A stretch of 64,000 bases of DNA. It comes from Acinetobacter higginsii. GTDB taxonomy: Bacteria > Pseudomonadota > Gammaproteobacteria > Pseudomonadales > Moraxellaceae. The stretch lies in contig NZ_KB850072.1 of assembly GCF_000369525.1 (NCBI RefSeq), forward strand, positions 1,424,760-1,488,759, written 5' to 3'. Below the pieces are notes generated by a model. The model had not been told where the DNA came from, made no database searches, and saw nothing but the letters and a program-made list of their open reading frames with translations. This document shows positions 53,284 to 61,906 of the stretch, piece by piece. A program made the position numbers and the translations under genes. Numbering within the stretch: the first letter of the stretch is position 1; each line of letters starts with the position of its first letter.

Positions 53284-55547
53284 TAAAACCCCCGACGCAT
53301 CATTGAGTAGTACGCATTCAGATATTCCGCCAAAGTAACTTTAGACACATCTCGGCCCTGTTTTTTAAACAAGTCGTCAATTTTTCTTTGAGTGTTGGGG
53401 GCGATATCATCCTTACTTTTAACTGAGTATATTCGATTTAAAGTAATTTCAGAATTACCAGTTAGAGGCACTCCTAAAAAAGATCGTGAAGAAGTGATCT
53501 GAGAATTTAGACCAATTGTCTTGAGTACAATTCGACCATACTCATCTTTCGATAACTTGGAGCCTTTACGTGCCTCGGCTTCTCGTAATGTTTGTGTAAC
53601 ATCCGCTTGGACCGCAGAGTAATGTTCAATTTGTTTTTTGTTAGATTTATCAGTAATACCAAGCATTGGTAAGTATGGATTTAAATAGTCTGAGACCGTT
53701 TTCGGACTTACTTCAATTTCATCGTTCTTTTTAATGTCCTTAGGTTCCTTATTAACATCAAGGTACATTTGAGTAATGTTTCGGTAATCCGCAGGCGAAA
53801 GTTTGTCTGCATATTGGTGTAGTACTGATTGTGGCTTACCCTTAAATAACTCATTTTTGTTGAGCATAATCATACTAAAAACAGTTGGATCAGTTTTAAC
53901 AGGTGCTTCGTAGATAGACTTGCTAATTGAACGTAAACTTTTAATTTGAGCAGGCTCAAGATCAGTAATTGCATTTACTGGTATTTGCTCAAAAGTAAAC
54001 TGACCAGTTGTGATTCCATTAAATATCTCGCTATACGATTCGTCCTGTTTGTCTTTTTTAATTTTGTCTTCAGCTGCATATCGACGGTTTAAAGCAACTT
54101 CTGCCTTACCTTTGACCTCTTGAGATACATTACTGCCCCACACCGCATCAAAGGCTTGTTCACGGGTCTTAGAAGGTTGCTTAGCATATTTGCCAAAACC
54201 ATCTGTAAGCCAATTATCAATACGCTCTAAATAACTACGTGTTTCGCTTGCTGGCGGTAATCGACCATTTTTAACAGCTTCGGCGGCAGGATGGCCCCCA
54301 TTGTAATATGCTGCGATTACCATTGGATCTTTGGTTTTATATTTCTTACTTATCCAATCAACAAATTCTAATGAAGCGTCAATAGTATCAGCAGGATTGT
54401 TAATATCGCGCTGACCATTTTTATTAAAATCAGACCAAGTTGGTGGCATAAATTGCATAACTGATTTAGCACCTTTTGGAGAGACTGCACTGTTATCTGA
54501 TTTTTCCCCTGATAAACGAATCCCTAATAGCAAAGGCGCTGCCCACTCCATGCCTTTTTCTTTTGCGGCATGAACCGTGTAAACATCAAGCCGCTGATCA
54601 TTGTATTTTATGCCCTTCATCTGTTGCGGTGTAAGGCTTTTCAATTCTTGTGCAATCGCCTGTGATACTTGTGGGGGTGCATTTAGGGCAGGATTACTAT
54701 TTTCTTGAGAACCTGTAATTGCGTAATTAACCAAAGATTCAACTTGCTGATCTTCTAATTTTTGACGAATGACTTTATCGACTTTGAAAGTGTCAGCCAA
54801 TGATATTTCGCTACTGTATTTATCTCTATACAAAGTTGCAGCTTTAAGGTTGCCATTCTCAACAAAAGCATTCAGATTGTTCATATGCGCACTGGAGACA
54901 TTTTTCAGATAAAGGTTTTCAGCTTCTGTTGCTGATTTACCTTCTAAGCGCATTAACTCACCAAGCGAAGCCTTTAGGTTTTCACGACTGTCATCAATAG
55001 ATGCAAAGTCAGCAGGGTTTTCATTAATGTTTCGGATGTATCTATCCGCTGATGCAGAGTAAACACTTTGCTGGTATGTATCGTTTTCACGTACAAAATA
55101 GTTTTGCAGATTCCCTCTAAATGCATAGGCATCTTGAGTTGCTGCACGATTAAACATTGCACGTTGGCGGTTATTGCCAAGCTTTGCAGTAATCTCGCTT
55201 ACGCCGTCCTGATAAGCTTTTGAGTAGTAATCAACAAAGCCAGTGCCATCGTCGTTATTGAATCCAACAACATCTGCGCCTTTTTTATGAATATATCCAT
55301 CGATCTTATTATTTTGTAGATGATACTTGAGTTCAGTTAATTGGTTTTGAGCATCCATAACGCGTGTGCGGTCAGTTCTATCAACTTCTTGCTGATAAAC
55401 GTTAGCAGCAGTATTAGCCAAGTTTGCAATACCGTCAATCTGGTTAGACACAACATCAACCGCTGCACCAGGTGACATGCCACCTTGTATGCGGGCATTT
55501 GGCATGCCTTGCTCGTTTACTTGTTGATTAAACTGTGGAATACGCAT
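53283..55547 (-). CDS. internal virion protein with lytic transglycosylase domain
   Basis: The 754-residue protein has a soluble lytic transglycosylase domain at about 335-430: catalytic E348 in SGEKSDNSAVSPKGAKS, then VMQFMPPTW and AYYNGG. The flanking parts are long helices, as in T7-like ejection proteins. It should open peptidoglycan locally as DNA enters. In T7 this activity is in gp16; here it is in the gp15-position protein, while the giant protein has other enzymes. Confidence 0.85.
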   Translation of the reverse strand: MRIPQFNQQVNEQGMPNARIQGGMSPGAAVDVVSNQIDGIANLANTAANVYQQEVDRTDRTRVMDAQNQLTELKYHLQNNKIDGYIHKKGADVVGFNNDDGTGFVDYYSKAYQDGVSEITAKLGNNRQRAMFNRAATQDAYAFRGNLQNYFVRENDTYQQSVYSASADRYIRNINENPADFASIDDSRENLKASLGELMRLEGKSATEAENLYLKNVSSAHMNNLNAFVENGNLKAATLYRDKYSSEISLADTFKVDKVIRQKLEDQQVESLVNYAITGSQENSNPALNAPPQVSQAIAQELKSLTPQQMKGIKYNDQRLDVYTVHAAKEKGMEWAAPLLLGIRLSGEKSDNSAVSPKGAKSVMQFMPPTWSDFNKNGQRDINNPADTIDASLEFVDWISKKYKTKDPMVIAAYYNGGHPAAEAVKNGRLPPASETRSYLERIDNWLTDGFGKYAKQPSKTREQAFDAVWGSNVSQEVKGKAEVALNRRYAAEDKIKKDKQDESYSEIFNGITTGQFTFEQIPVNAITDLEPAQIKSLRSISKSIYEAPVKTDPTVFSMIMLNKNELFKGKPQSVLHQYADKLSPADYRNITQMYLDVNKEPKDIKKNDEIEVSPKTVSDYLNPYLPMLGITDKSNKKQIEHYSAVQADVTQTLREAEARKGSKLSKDEYGRIVLKTIGLNSQITSSRSFLGVPLTGNSEITLNRIYSVKSKDDIAPNTQRKIDDLFKKQGRDVSKVTLAEYLNAYYSMMRRGF

Positions 55548-56213
55548 TTATTGATTTCCCATCCAATTCCAGTTGTAGTTCTGCCAAGATGCGCCTTGGT
55601 TATTGCCGTATAGCGACATAGCAAAATTACTATTATTTGAATAGCTGCCACCGCCGCTTGGCATAGCAGTCATTGACTCCCCGCCTTGCATTGGACTGCC
55701 CCCACCTCCGCCGCCAAACATGGTTGATGCGAACTCATTCATTGCAGCAAGTTCTGCATTTAGACGTGGGCGAATCGATTTCGCTTGGGCAGTTAATACG
55801 TTTTTCTGATTCAAGAAATTGGTTTGCTCTACTCGATGCCCCCAAGACTGCATTGCAGCGTTGTACTTGATTGTGTCAATATCTGATTGCGCAATCATTT
55901 CTGTACTTGCAAGCATATCGATTGCTGAACCTTGGGTGACATCAATGCCGTTTTCAGCTAGCGCATTAATTTGGCTAGATTTGAACGCCGAAACATTGCG
56001 TTGATAATCAGTGACTGAAACTCGCCCTGAATCGATCGCATCACGCGCCTGAATATCTGCAAGTGTTGCATTTGCATCAGCAAATTCAGCTTGCTGTTCA
56101 AGTGCTTGCTTTTGGGCCTTGAGCTTTAAATAAGTCGTGCCGCCTTTGACCGCAGCTTTTGCAATTGCGGCATAGAGGTTGCCTTGACCTCCGCCACCTC
56201 CGCCACCCATCAT
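55548..56213 (-). CDS. internal virion protein, gp14-like
   Basis: The 221-residue protein has a Gly-rich N-terminus (MMGGGGGGGQGN), a helical middle with DYQRNVSAFKSSQINALAENGIDVTQGSA and a Gly/Asn/Ser-rich tail, the usual make-up of podovirus gp14-type core proteins that form the outer-membrane part of the ejection channel. Its ATG overlaps the previous stop (ATGA). Confidence 0.75.
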   Translation of the reverse strand: MMGGGGGGGQGNLYAAIAKAAVKGGTTYLKLKAQKQALEQQAEFADANATLADIQARDAIDSGRVSVTDYQRNVSAFKSSQINALAENGIDVTQGSAIDMLASTEMIAQSDIDTIKYNAAMQSWGHRVEQTNFLNQKNVLTAQAKSIRPRLNAELAAMNEFASTMFGGGGGGSPMQGGESMTAMPSGGGSYSNNSNFAMSLYGNNQGASWQNYNWNWMGNQ

Positions 56214-56680
56214 GCTGCCACCATTGCAAACGGGTAGAATAATTCGCCGTTTGTCCCGTGTGGTTCAGGTTCGCTAAACTTAAAACCCAAACGCCTTAAA
56301 TAACGTATCGCATTGTCATTCTTGACATAAACATGATTCGTCAACGTGTCGTAATCAAGCATCATTTCACCAAGAATTTTTTTGCTTTGCTTATAAAACT
56401 CTATTGGATAACTTGAAATATGATCCGTGCCCAACAACCAAGGGCAACCGACACTCCCAATCATGCTTGTAAGACCTACGCCACAAATAAAAAGCAGTTT
56501 ACCGTTTACAACCACCGCCCAAGCATCGCGTGAATACTTAACACTCGTTTTTACGATAAAGTCGTAATTGTCGCTGAAGTAAGCCCGCAATTCTTCTTTA
56601 TCTGCTTCGCGCATGTTTTCAACAAGAATTCGTATGTCTCGGTCAGTTGGTTTTCGGATCTCGATATTCGTAATTGTCAT
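56210..56680 (-). CDS. GNAT-fold internal virion protein, T7 gp13-like (DUF2833)
   Basis: The 156-residue protein has a GNAT-like layout: IRKPTDRDIRILVENM, GKLLFICGVG, and VYVKNDNAIRYLRRLGFKF at the end. This matches the T7 gp13/DUF2833 proteins found at this position in podovirus genomes. They are virion-associated; enzyme activity is not known. Start overlaps the tail tube B stop. Confidence 0.78.
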   Translation of the reverse strand: MTITNIEIRKPTDRDIRILVENMREADKEELRAYFSDNYDFIVKTSVKYSRDAWAVVVNGKLLFICGVGLTSMIGSVGCPWLLGTDHISSYPIEFYKQSKKILGEMMLDYDTLTNHVYVKNDNAIRYLRRLGFKFSEPEPHGTNGELFYPFAMVAA

Positions 56681-58680
56681 TTGAACTCTACCTCTATTGC
56701 CAAGAGCTTCATGGGTAAAGGTTTATCATGTTTTACAGTGATTTGTACGTCTTTATTGTATGCACTGGCAACAGGTATTTGTGCCCAACCGGTTATCAGC
56801 TTTAAAGGCTGTCCGTAGGGTTCAAGACTCCGAGGTTTATACTCTGTCATTAAAAGATTTTCAGGGTCTGTACCTGCCAAAATATCCTGCGTTCCCTTAA
56901 CTCTTAAATGAACTTGAGTAGGTAATTTCGGTTTAGCTGGATGTGTTTCTTGAGATACCAAAGGCAGTGTTTGAATCTCACCTTCATAATTCAAGCCTAT
57001 CCACACGTTTGATAATTCGCGGTCTAATGTTATTGAGCCGCCAGTAACTGTTTTAGGAGGCTTTACACCCCCATCAGCAAAAACTGAAACCTCACGCCCT
57101 TCCAACCAATCTAGGCCAGTAATTGTTTTTGTTGGTGGACCTTTGTATTGAATAGAACTGTCTAGGTAGCATTGGTCTTGCATCTCAACCGGCTGTCTCA
57201 TTAACACCCGTTCTATTGTTCTAATTTCTCCCCGCTCAATTACACAATAAAGAACCGTTTGAGATTCTTCTGGAATTGCAGCCACAGATATCACTTTGCC
57301 ATTTGTATGTCGTTCAGCCCAAGCCCAAACTTGTTGTTGTGCACTATAAGTTAGAGATAACAAAACGCCGTCGTCACGCACAAAATAAAGCACATCTAAT
57401 GGGTTCCTGACCAATGCGCAATCTACAATTTTATGTCCATCAAATAAGTGCGGGCACATCAAAGATAAATCGATTGTTTGGTAGGATGAGTTTATCCCTT
57501 GGGACATTGAAATTTCGTGAATGTGGCCTGTTTGGTCGGATGCAAAGATAGTGGCCCCATCAATTTCAACGGGCGTCACATCGTTAGCCCCTGTACTCGA
57601 GCTTTTACTTGCATTTACACTTGCAGCAGTCATTGCCCCATCTGATGAGAGTTTCCACAAAGCACCGCTTGTTAGAATGAGTAAATCGCCCATAGGGACC
57701 AAGTGCTTAACCCCATTCCCATCACGCGCAGCAAATCTGATCTGAATTGAGTCTGTGTCTTGCAATGGAATGTGATAGCCAAAATTATCATCGGTAGCTG
57801 TACGAGACATGCGCAACCATTGTGGTGACTTATATCCGCCACCATAAACTTTACGTTGGCCATGATATGCAACCGCCGTTGGATTGAACTCAAACGGATC
57901 TCGAATTAATGGCGGGGTTATCGATCCATTAGTCTCAATATAATCATCTGTGAAACTTAATTCAGTTGTTTCCCCAATGTAGCTTGCCAAACCCGAACGC
58001 AACTTAAAGACGTTGTATCGTGTTGCACCTGGTACTGCATCCCAATTCAAGACGTTGGTGTTGCCTGCAAGTGTGAGATCATTCTTTAAAATAGGCGATT
58101 TTTCTGAGGCTTTGGACTCGTTATCCTCATTAATTGCAGTTACTTGATAAACATAATCGCGTTCAACATACCCCGTTGTATTTGGCGTATTTGCAACCCC
58201 TGTGAGATTCTGCGGTTGCCCGATGCCATATGAAACGGTGACAAACTCGACAACCCATTCTGTTGCACTTTTTCTAATAATTTTGCGTGGTACATAGTTT
58301 GGATGCGTAATTGTTATTACATCTGCCGACTGTGCATACCGCAGCTGCATTAAATGCTCTTGCGTATATGGCAAGGCAAGCTCTAAGGGTAGATCATCCT
58401 CATCTAGTAGCATCCCACCATCTGCAAAGAAGTTCACCGCTCCCGCTCGAATCGCCAAAACAACTGCTTGTTCTTCACTAAACACAAATGGAATTAAGCG
58501 CATTCCGCCCAAGTGCCATGCATAATGATGAACGTATCGAAGGCCAGCGCAATAAGTCAAACCGCCATAAAGCTCGACAAGGAAGTTTTTGCACTTCGCA
58601 ACACCAGTTTGGTATTTTGCTTGATCAAAGCGACCAAACATTTCAGAAGATACGATGCCGCCATTAAATGATAATTGCAT
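56677..58680 (-). CDS. tail tubular protein B (T7 gp12-like)
   Basis: The 667-residue protein begins MQLSFNGGIVSSEMFGRFDQ, the usual opening of podovirus tail nozzle proteins, and has a fibronectin-like insert around 165-260 (YVYQVTAINEDNESKAS). It forms the nozzle of the short tail. It starts two bases after the tail tube A stop. Confidence 0.85.
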   Translation of the reverse strand: MQLSFNGGIVSSEMFGRFDQAKYQTGVAKCKNFLVELYGGLTYCAGLRYVHHYAWHLGGMRLIPFVFSEEQAVVLAIRAGAVNFFADGGMLLDEDDLPLELALPYTQEHLMQLRYAQSADVITITHPNYVPRKIIRKSATEWVVEFVTVSYGIGQPQNLTGVANTPNTTGYVERDYVYQVTAINEDNESKASEKSPILKNDLTLAGNTNVLNWDAVPGATRYNVFKLRSGLASYIGETTELSFTDDYIETNGSITPPLIRDPFEFNPTAVAYHGQRKVYGGGYKSPQWLRMSRTATDDNFGYHIPLQDTDSIQIRFAARDGNGVKHLVPMGDLLILTSGALWKLSSDGAMTAASVNASKSSSTGANDVTPVEIDGATIFASDQTGHIHEISMSQGINSSYQTIDLSLMCPHLFDGHKIVDCALVRNPLDVLYFVRDDGVLLSLTYSAQQQVWAWAERHTNGKVISVAAIPEESQTVLYCVIERGEIRTIERVLMRQPVEMQDQCYLDSSIQYKGPPTKTITGLDWLEGREVSVFADGGVKPPKTVTGGSITLDRELSNVWIGLNYEGEIQTLPLVSQETHPAKPKLPTQVHLRVKGTQDILAGTDPENLLMTEYKPRSLEPYGQPLKLITGWAQIPVASAYNKDVQITVKHDKPLPMKLLAIEVEFK

Positions 58681-58682
58681 TT

Positions 58683-59237
58683 TTATCTCGCTAAATATAA
58701 CGAACCATCAAAGTCAGGTCTGCGCTCGATGCGATGCTGTTGCAGATCAGTCCTAATCGCTTTGGCCTTCTCTATCTCGTAAATCTGCAACATCATGGTT
58801 TGCTTTTCTTGGTCGTTGATTAATGCGCCGGCAATACGCCCTGCCAATAAATATGACAAAGCCACTTTGAATTTTTGAGGCAATAAAGACAAATCTTTAA
58901 TGTCTCTTACATAACGTAAAACTGGTGAAGGATCTGATGTAAAAAGATGATCACCTTGCACATAAAACGGTGTGCCTGATTCAAGTTGAAATGGTCGAAT
59001 CATGTCACTAGGCAGCACATAAGCAATTGCATCGGCATAACCAGCATCAGCATTCAAAGCCAAACTTCCGACCGCAAAGGTCCATTGATGCTCATCATCA
59101 AGAATGTCTTGCCTACAAACTGGGTAGTAAGTACTGCACAATTTTGCATGCGGTGTCTGTTCAGTAGGATCATTAACAACATAGCCCTGCGCAAGATGCG
59201 ACAGGGCTAGATTGAAAAGATCAGTAATTGATCTCAT
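58683..59237 (-). CDS. tail tubular protein A (T7 gp11-like)
   Basis: The 184-residue protein has the gp11-type features: an N-terminal helix (ITDLFNLALSHLAQG), CRQDILDDEHQWTFAVGSL and DIKDLSLLPQKFKVALSYLLAGRIA. Twelve copies would form the adaptor ring between connector and nozzle. Confidence 0.85.
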   Translation of the reverse strand: MRSITDLFNLALSHLAQGYVVNDPTEQTPHAKLCSTYYPVCRQDILDDEHQWTFAVGSLALNADAGYADAIAYVLPSDMIRPFQLESGTPFYVQGDHLFTSDPSPVLRYVRDIKDLSLLPQKFKVALSYLLAGRIAGALINDQEKQTMMLQIYEIEKAKAIRTDLQQHRIERRPDFDGSLYLAR

Positions 59238-59253
59238 AAGTTTTTACCCTGCT

Positions 59254-59532
59254 TTACTGCAATAGGTCGGCTTCTTCTAACAACTCAACAAGTTGAGCTT
59301 TAGTTTCTGAACCGTTTAGCTCAATATTTTTTGCAGCTGCGGCCGCAGTTAGAGCTTCTTTGTTCATACGAGAATAATTGCTGTTAGTGTCAGTACCCAC
59401 AGGCTTTGGATCTAAGTCCTCGAACCAAAGCCCTGTTTCATCTTCTCCGACCGCAAAGATTTCTCCATCTTGAATAAGGCGGTCTTTGTAGAAGCCCTTT
59501 TGATTTGCACGTACTTGTTTTAAGCCTTCCAT
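59254..59532 (-). CDS. small phage structural protein with HeH/SAP-like C-terminus
   Basis: The 92-residue protein has a beta-strand N-terminal half (GEIFAVGEDETGLWFEDLDP) and a short helical HeH/LEM-like end (NKEALTAAAAAKNIELNGSE, KAQLVELLEEADLL). Proteins of this shape often follow the capsid gene; the role is unknown. Confidence 0.6.
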   Translation of the reverse strand: MEGLKQVRANQKGFYKDRLIQDGEIFAVGEDETGLWFEDLDPKPVGTDTNSNYSRMNKEALTAAAAAKNIELNGSETKAQLVELLEEADLLQ

Positions 59533-59534
59533 GT

Positions 59535-59939
59535 TTAAGCCCCTGCATAGACTGGATAAGCTGCTTGCACGTCACGATGATCTGAGACATGGACAAAAAC
59601 AGTACCCGCTGTGAATGGACCGCTTGCAACAACATAATTCAAGCGGACATAACGTTTAGGCTTAACAGGCATCATCACTTCGCCAATTACACCTGAATTA
59701 AGTTCAGCACCTGTATAAGCACGTGAACTTTCAACAGTGGTCCATGAAGAATTATCAGAAGATTCCTGCAATTGAACTGTTACTGTGGCAGTCGTAGGCA
59801 AAAGGTTTTTACCGCGTAGCAAAACGGGTAAACGATTGACACTCGTTGATGCTCTCTGCAAATCAAGTGTGTCAGTAGAAGTTGCTGTGGCTGTGATGGC
59901 TTGATCCATCGACAGCACAAGTAATTTATCAATTAACAT
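59535..59939 (-). CDS. capsid cement protein, Bbp16-like
   Basis: The 134-residue protein begins MLIDKLLVLSMDQAITATAT, the typical opening of the Bbp16 cement family of phage BPP-1, and is almost entirely beta (TVTVQLQESSDNSSWTTVES). It would clamp neighbouring capsid subunits. It follows the capsid gene after nine bases. Confidence 0.8.
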   Translation of the reverse strand: MLIDKLLVLSMDQAITATATSTDTLDLQRASTSVNRLPVLLRGKNLLPTTATVTVQLQESSDNSSWTTVESSRAYTGAELNSGVIGEVMMPVKPKRYVRLNYVVASGPFTAGTVFVHVSDHRDVQAAYPVYAGA

Positions 59940-59948
59940 AATTACTCC

Positions 59949-60941
59949 TTAAACCACACGTGATTCTGTGTTGAGTAACGCATCAACACGACGAATTGGC
60001 ATGCCATCAAACTTGGTTACGCTACGCCCGCCTTGTTCTTCAACAGTGATTCGAACATTTTTATTGTTCACACTTTGACGACGCAAGAATTGTGAAATAG
60101 TGCGGTTTGCATAGATTGCGATTCGACCGCTGGTCTTACGTGGCAACAATTCAGCCGCTTGCGCCAGTAAGTCAAACAAGTCTGCACCTGCACTTGCATC
60201 TTTGGTTAATGCAGTTACATCGATATTTGCGATACGAACAACTGCACGCCAATCGCGAACTGTTACACCCGCATTCCAAACAAAGTGTGAGCGCAAAACT
60301 TGATACATTAATCCGCCTGATTCTTTGGTTGTTTCACCTAAATTACGGATTTGCAAACCAGCTTTGGTACCGCGTGGGTAAATACCGTGTACAGTATCTT
60401 TATGCCAAACCACAAACCAAATTGAAGTGTTGTTATTGCCTGTGCCACCTGCGTCAAGAATATTGCGCTTATTCGCAGGGTTGGTTTGTGCAATATCATT
60501 GAAACGAGGTGCGAAACCGGTAAACGCCGCAGGGGTATCGCGTGCATTACCATAGATGAGTGTTTCACCCATTGTTTGCGACATACCCTCAACAAATGCT
60601 GCATCTTCACTTGCACGCCATTCTTGCGGATTTTGCTCCATATCATAAAGTTGCTTATCAACTTCTGAATATGATTCGAGCAATCCGCAAGTATCACGTA
60701 CCGCTGCTGTTGCTGATTTCTCTGCAGGCACACCGTAGTTGAGTAATCGCCAAGCGCCTTTTGGTAAGCCTGTACGGATTGTTGTTTTGTGACCTGTGCC
60801 ATCGTTGGCTTCAACCCACACCATATCGTCAAGCAATTCATTGCTTGCAGCTAGAATCTCGATAACTGCACTTTCGGGCGTCTGTCCGTAGCGCGCAGCT
60901 AGATCCATGAGCGTAGGTTGTAATTGTGCGACTAAAGACAT
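59949..60941 (-). CDS. major capsid protein, Bbp17-like
   Basis: The 330-residue protein begins MSLVAQLQPTLMDLAARYGQ and has the HK97-fold elements of BPP-1-like capsid proteins, including the E-loop-like WVEANDGTGHKTTIRTGLPK and a C-terminal GMPIRRVDAL. Position between scaffold and cement genes supports the call. Confidence 0.87.
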   Translation of the reverse strand: MSLVAQLQPTLMDLAARYGQTPESAVIEILAASNELLDDMVWVEANDGTGHKTTIRTGLPKGAWRLLNYGVPAEKSATAAVRDTCGLLESYSEVDKQLYDMEQNPQEWRASEDAAFVEGMSQTMGETLIYGNARDTPAAFTGFAPRFNDIAQTNPANKRNILDAGGTGNNNTSIWFVVWHKDTVHGIYPRGTKAGLQIRNLGETTKESGGLMYQVLRSHFVWNAGVTVRDWRAVVRIANIDVTALTKDASAGADLFDLLAQAAELLPRKTSGRIAIYANRTISQFLRRQSVNNKNVRITVEEQGGRSVTKFDGMPIRRVDALLNTESRVV

Positions 60942-60954
60942 ATTAAGCCCTCTG

Positions 60955-61614
60955 CTAGTTATTATCGCCGTACCATAGTTGTCCTAGACTTGGTGTTGAA
61001 GTGTTATTGCCTTTACCTGTAATAATGTTGTCAGGTTGTAGCAACTTGCCCACTTCGGTCATAAACCCAATTACATCAGGATGATTGCCAAGTCCGCTGT
61101 TATATAGAATCTTAGAGATTTTCTCCCCACGCGGTAAGGTGAAAGCCTTTTGCGCTGTCAACAGGCTTTGTTGCAGTTTCTCGCCGCCGTATTCGGTATC
61201 TGCACGCGCCGCATCAATCCATGATTTGACCATTTGCTGTTGTTGAACTGCTTGTCTTTGTTGAAGCTGTACGCCTAAATCAACAAGCTTTTGCACTGCT
61301 TCTTGCGGCATTTTGAACTCTTGCCCTAACTCCTGAAGCACTTTTGCATCATCGCCGTGAAGCTCATAACCTTCAGGCATTGTGAAATCTGTATATGCAA
61401 TTGGTTGATCATCTGTGGCTGGTTGATCACCCCCCAATAGCACTTCTAATGCTGGTTGACCTGTACCATCAGTTGTTGGTGCAGCAGCAGGTGTGGTGCC
61501 TGGTTGTTCAGTGGTAGGAGTTGCTGCAGGTGTTCCTGTAGCATTGTTTGTTGTTGGTGTCGCTGCCGTTGTATCAGTCGTTGCTGTTGATGGCGCGTTG
61601 TTGTTCTCGCTCAT
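60955..61614 (-). CDS. phage scaffolding protein
   Basis: The 219-residue protein starts with about 65 residues of Thr/Pro/Ala-rich low complexity (ATPTTNNATGTPAATPTT) and then a helical part (KVLQELGQEFKMPQEAVQKL) of the usual podovirus scaffold type. It would guide capsid assembly. Its start overlaps the preceding gene by 41 bases. The motif at 61155 inside it is probably coincidental. Confidence 0.72.
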   Translation of the reverse strand: MSENNNAPSTATTDTTAATPTTNNATGTPAATPTTEQPGTTPAAAPTTDGTGQPALEVLLGGDQPATDDQPIAYTDFTMPEGYELHGDDAKVLQELGQEFKMPQEAVQKLVDLGVQLQQRQAVQQQQMVKSWIDAARADTEYGGEKLQQSLLTAQKAFTLPRGEKISKILYNSGLGNHPDVIGFMTEVGKLLQPDNIITGKGNNTSTPSLGQLWYGDNN

Positions 61615-61906
61615 GTTTCACCTTTTCATTGTTCAAATTGGTTTGTTTAAAATGTTCTTTTTGCATGTCTAACCATGCATCTGTGCTGACCTTAGTGACT
61701 TCAGCAAGTAGAAATAGCCCAAACTCCCTACGACCTTCCAGAAATGCAAAATCTGTAGGTTGTGAACCGCTTGCATATGTGGGCTGATGAATCCCTGAAC
61801 GATTGATTAAACGCATCAGTAAGCGTTTTCCATGAGTGGTTTTTAAAACCTCTTTCAGGTCGTTCGCTTCCTGTTCTTGGTCAAGCTCGTATTGTGTTTT
61901 AGGCAT
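61574..61906 (-). CDS. Bbp19-like phage protein
   Basis: The 110-residue protein has the Bbp19-type core HGKRLLMRLINRSGIHQPTY, DFAFLEGRREFGLFLLAEV and a charged helical tail. AGGAGG eight bases before the ATG at 61906 decides the start; it lies inside the end of the connector gene. Bbp19 function is not established, but it is conserved between connector and scaffold genes. Confidence 0.78.
   Translation of the reverse strand: MPKTQYELDQEQEANDLKEVLKTTHGKRLLMRLINRSGIHQPTYASGSQPTDFAFLEGRREFGLFLLAEVTKVSTDAWLDMQKEHFKQTNLNNEKVKHEREQQRAINSND

Noticed and set aside
61155..61164. Fifth exact copy of CTGTCAACAG inside the scaffold gene
   Set aside because: It is within a coding region, lacks the ACTAAG flank and a downstream -10-like element, and is probably chance.
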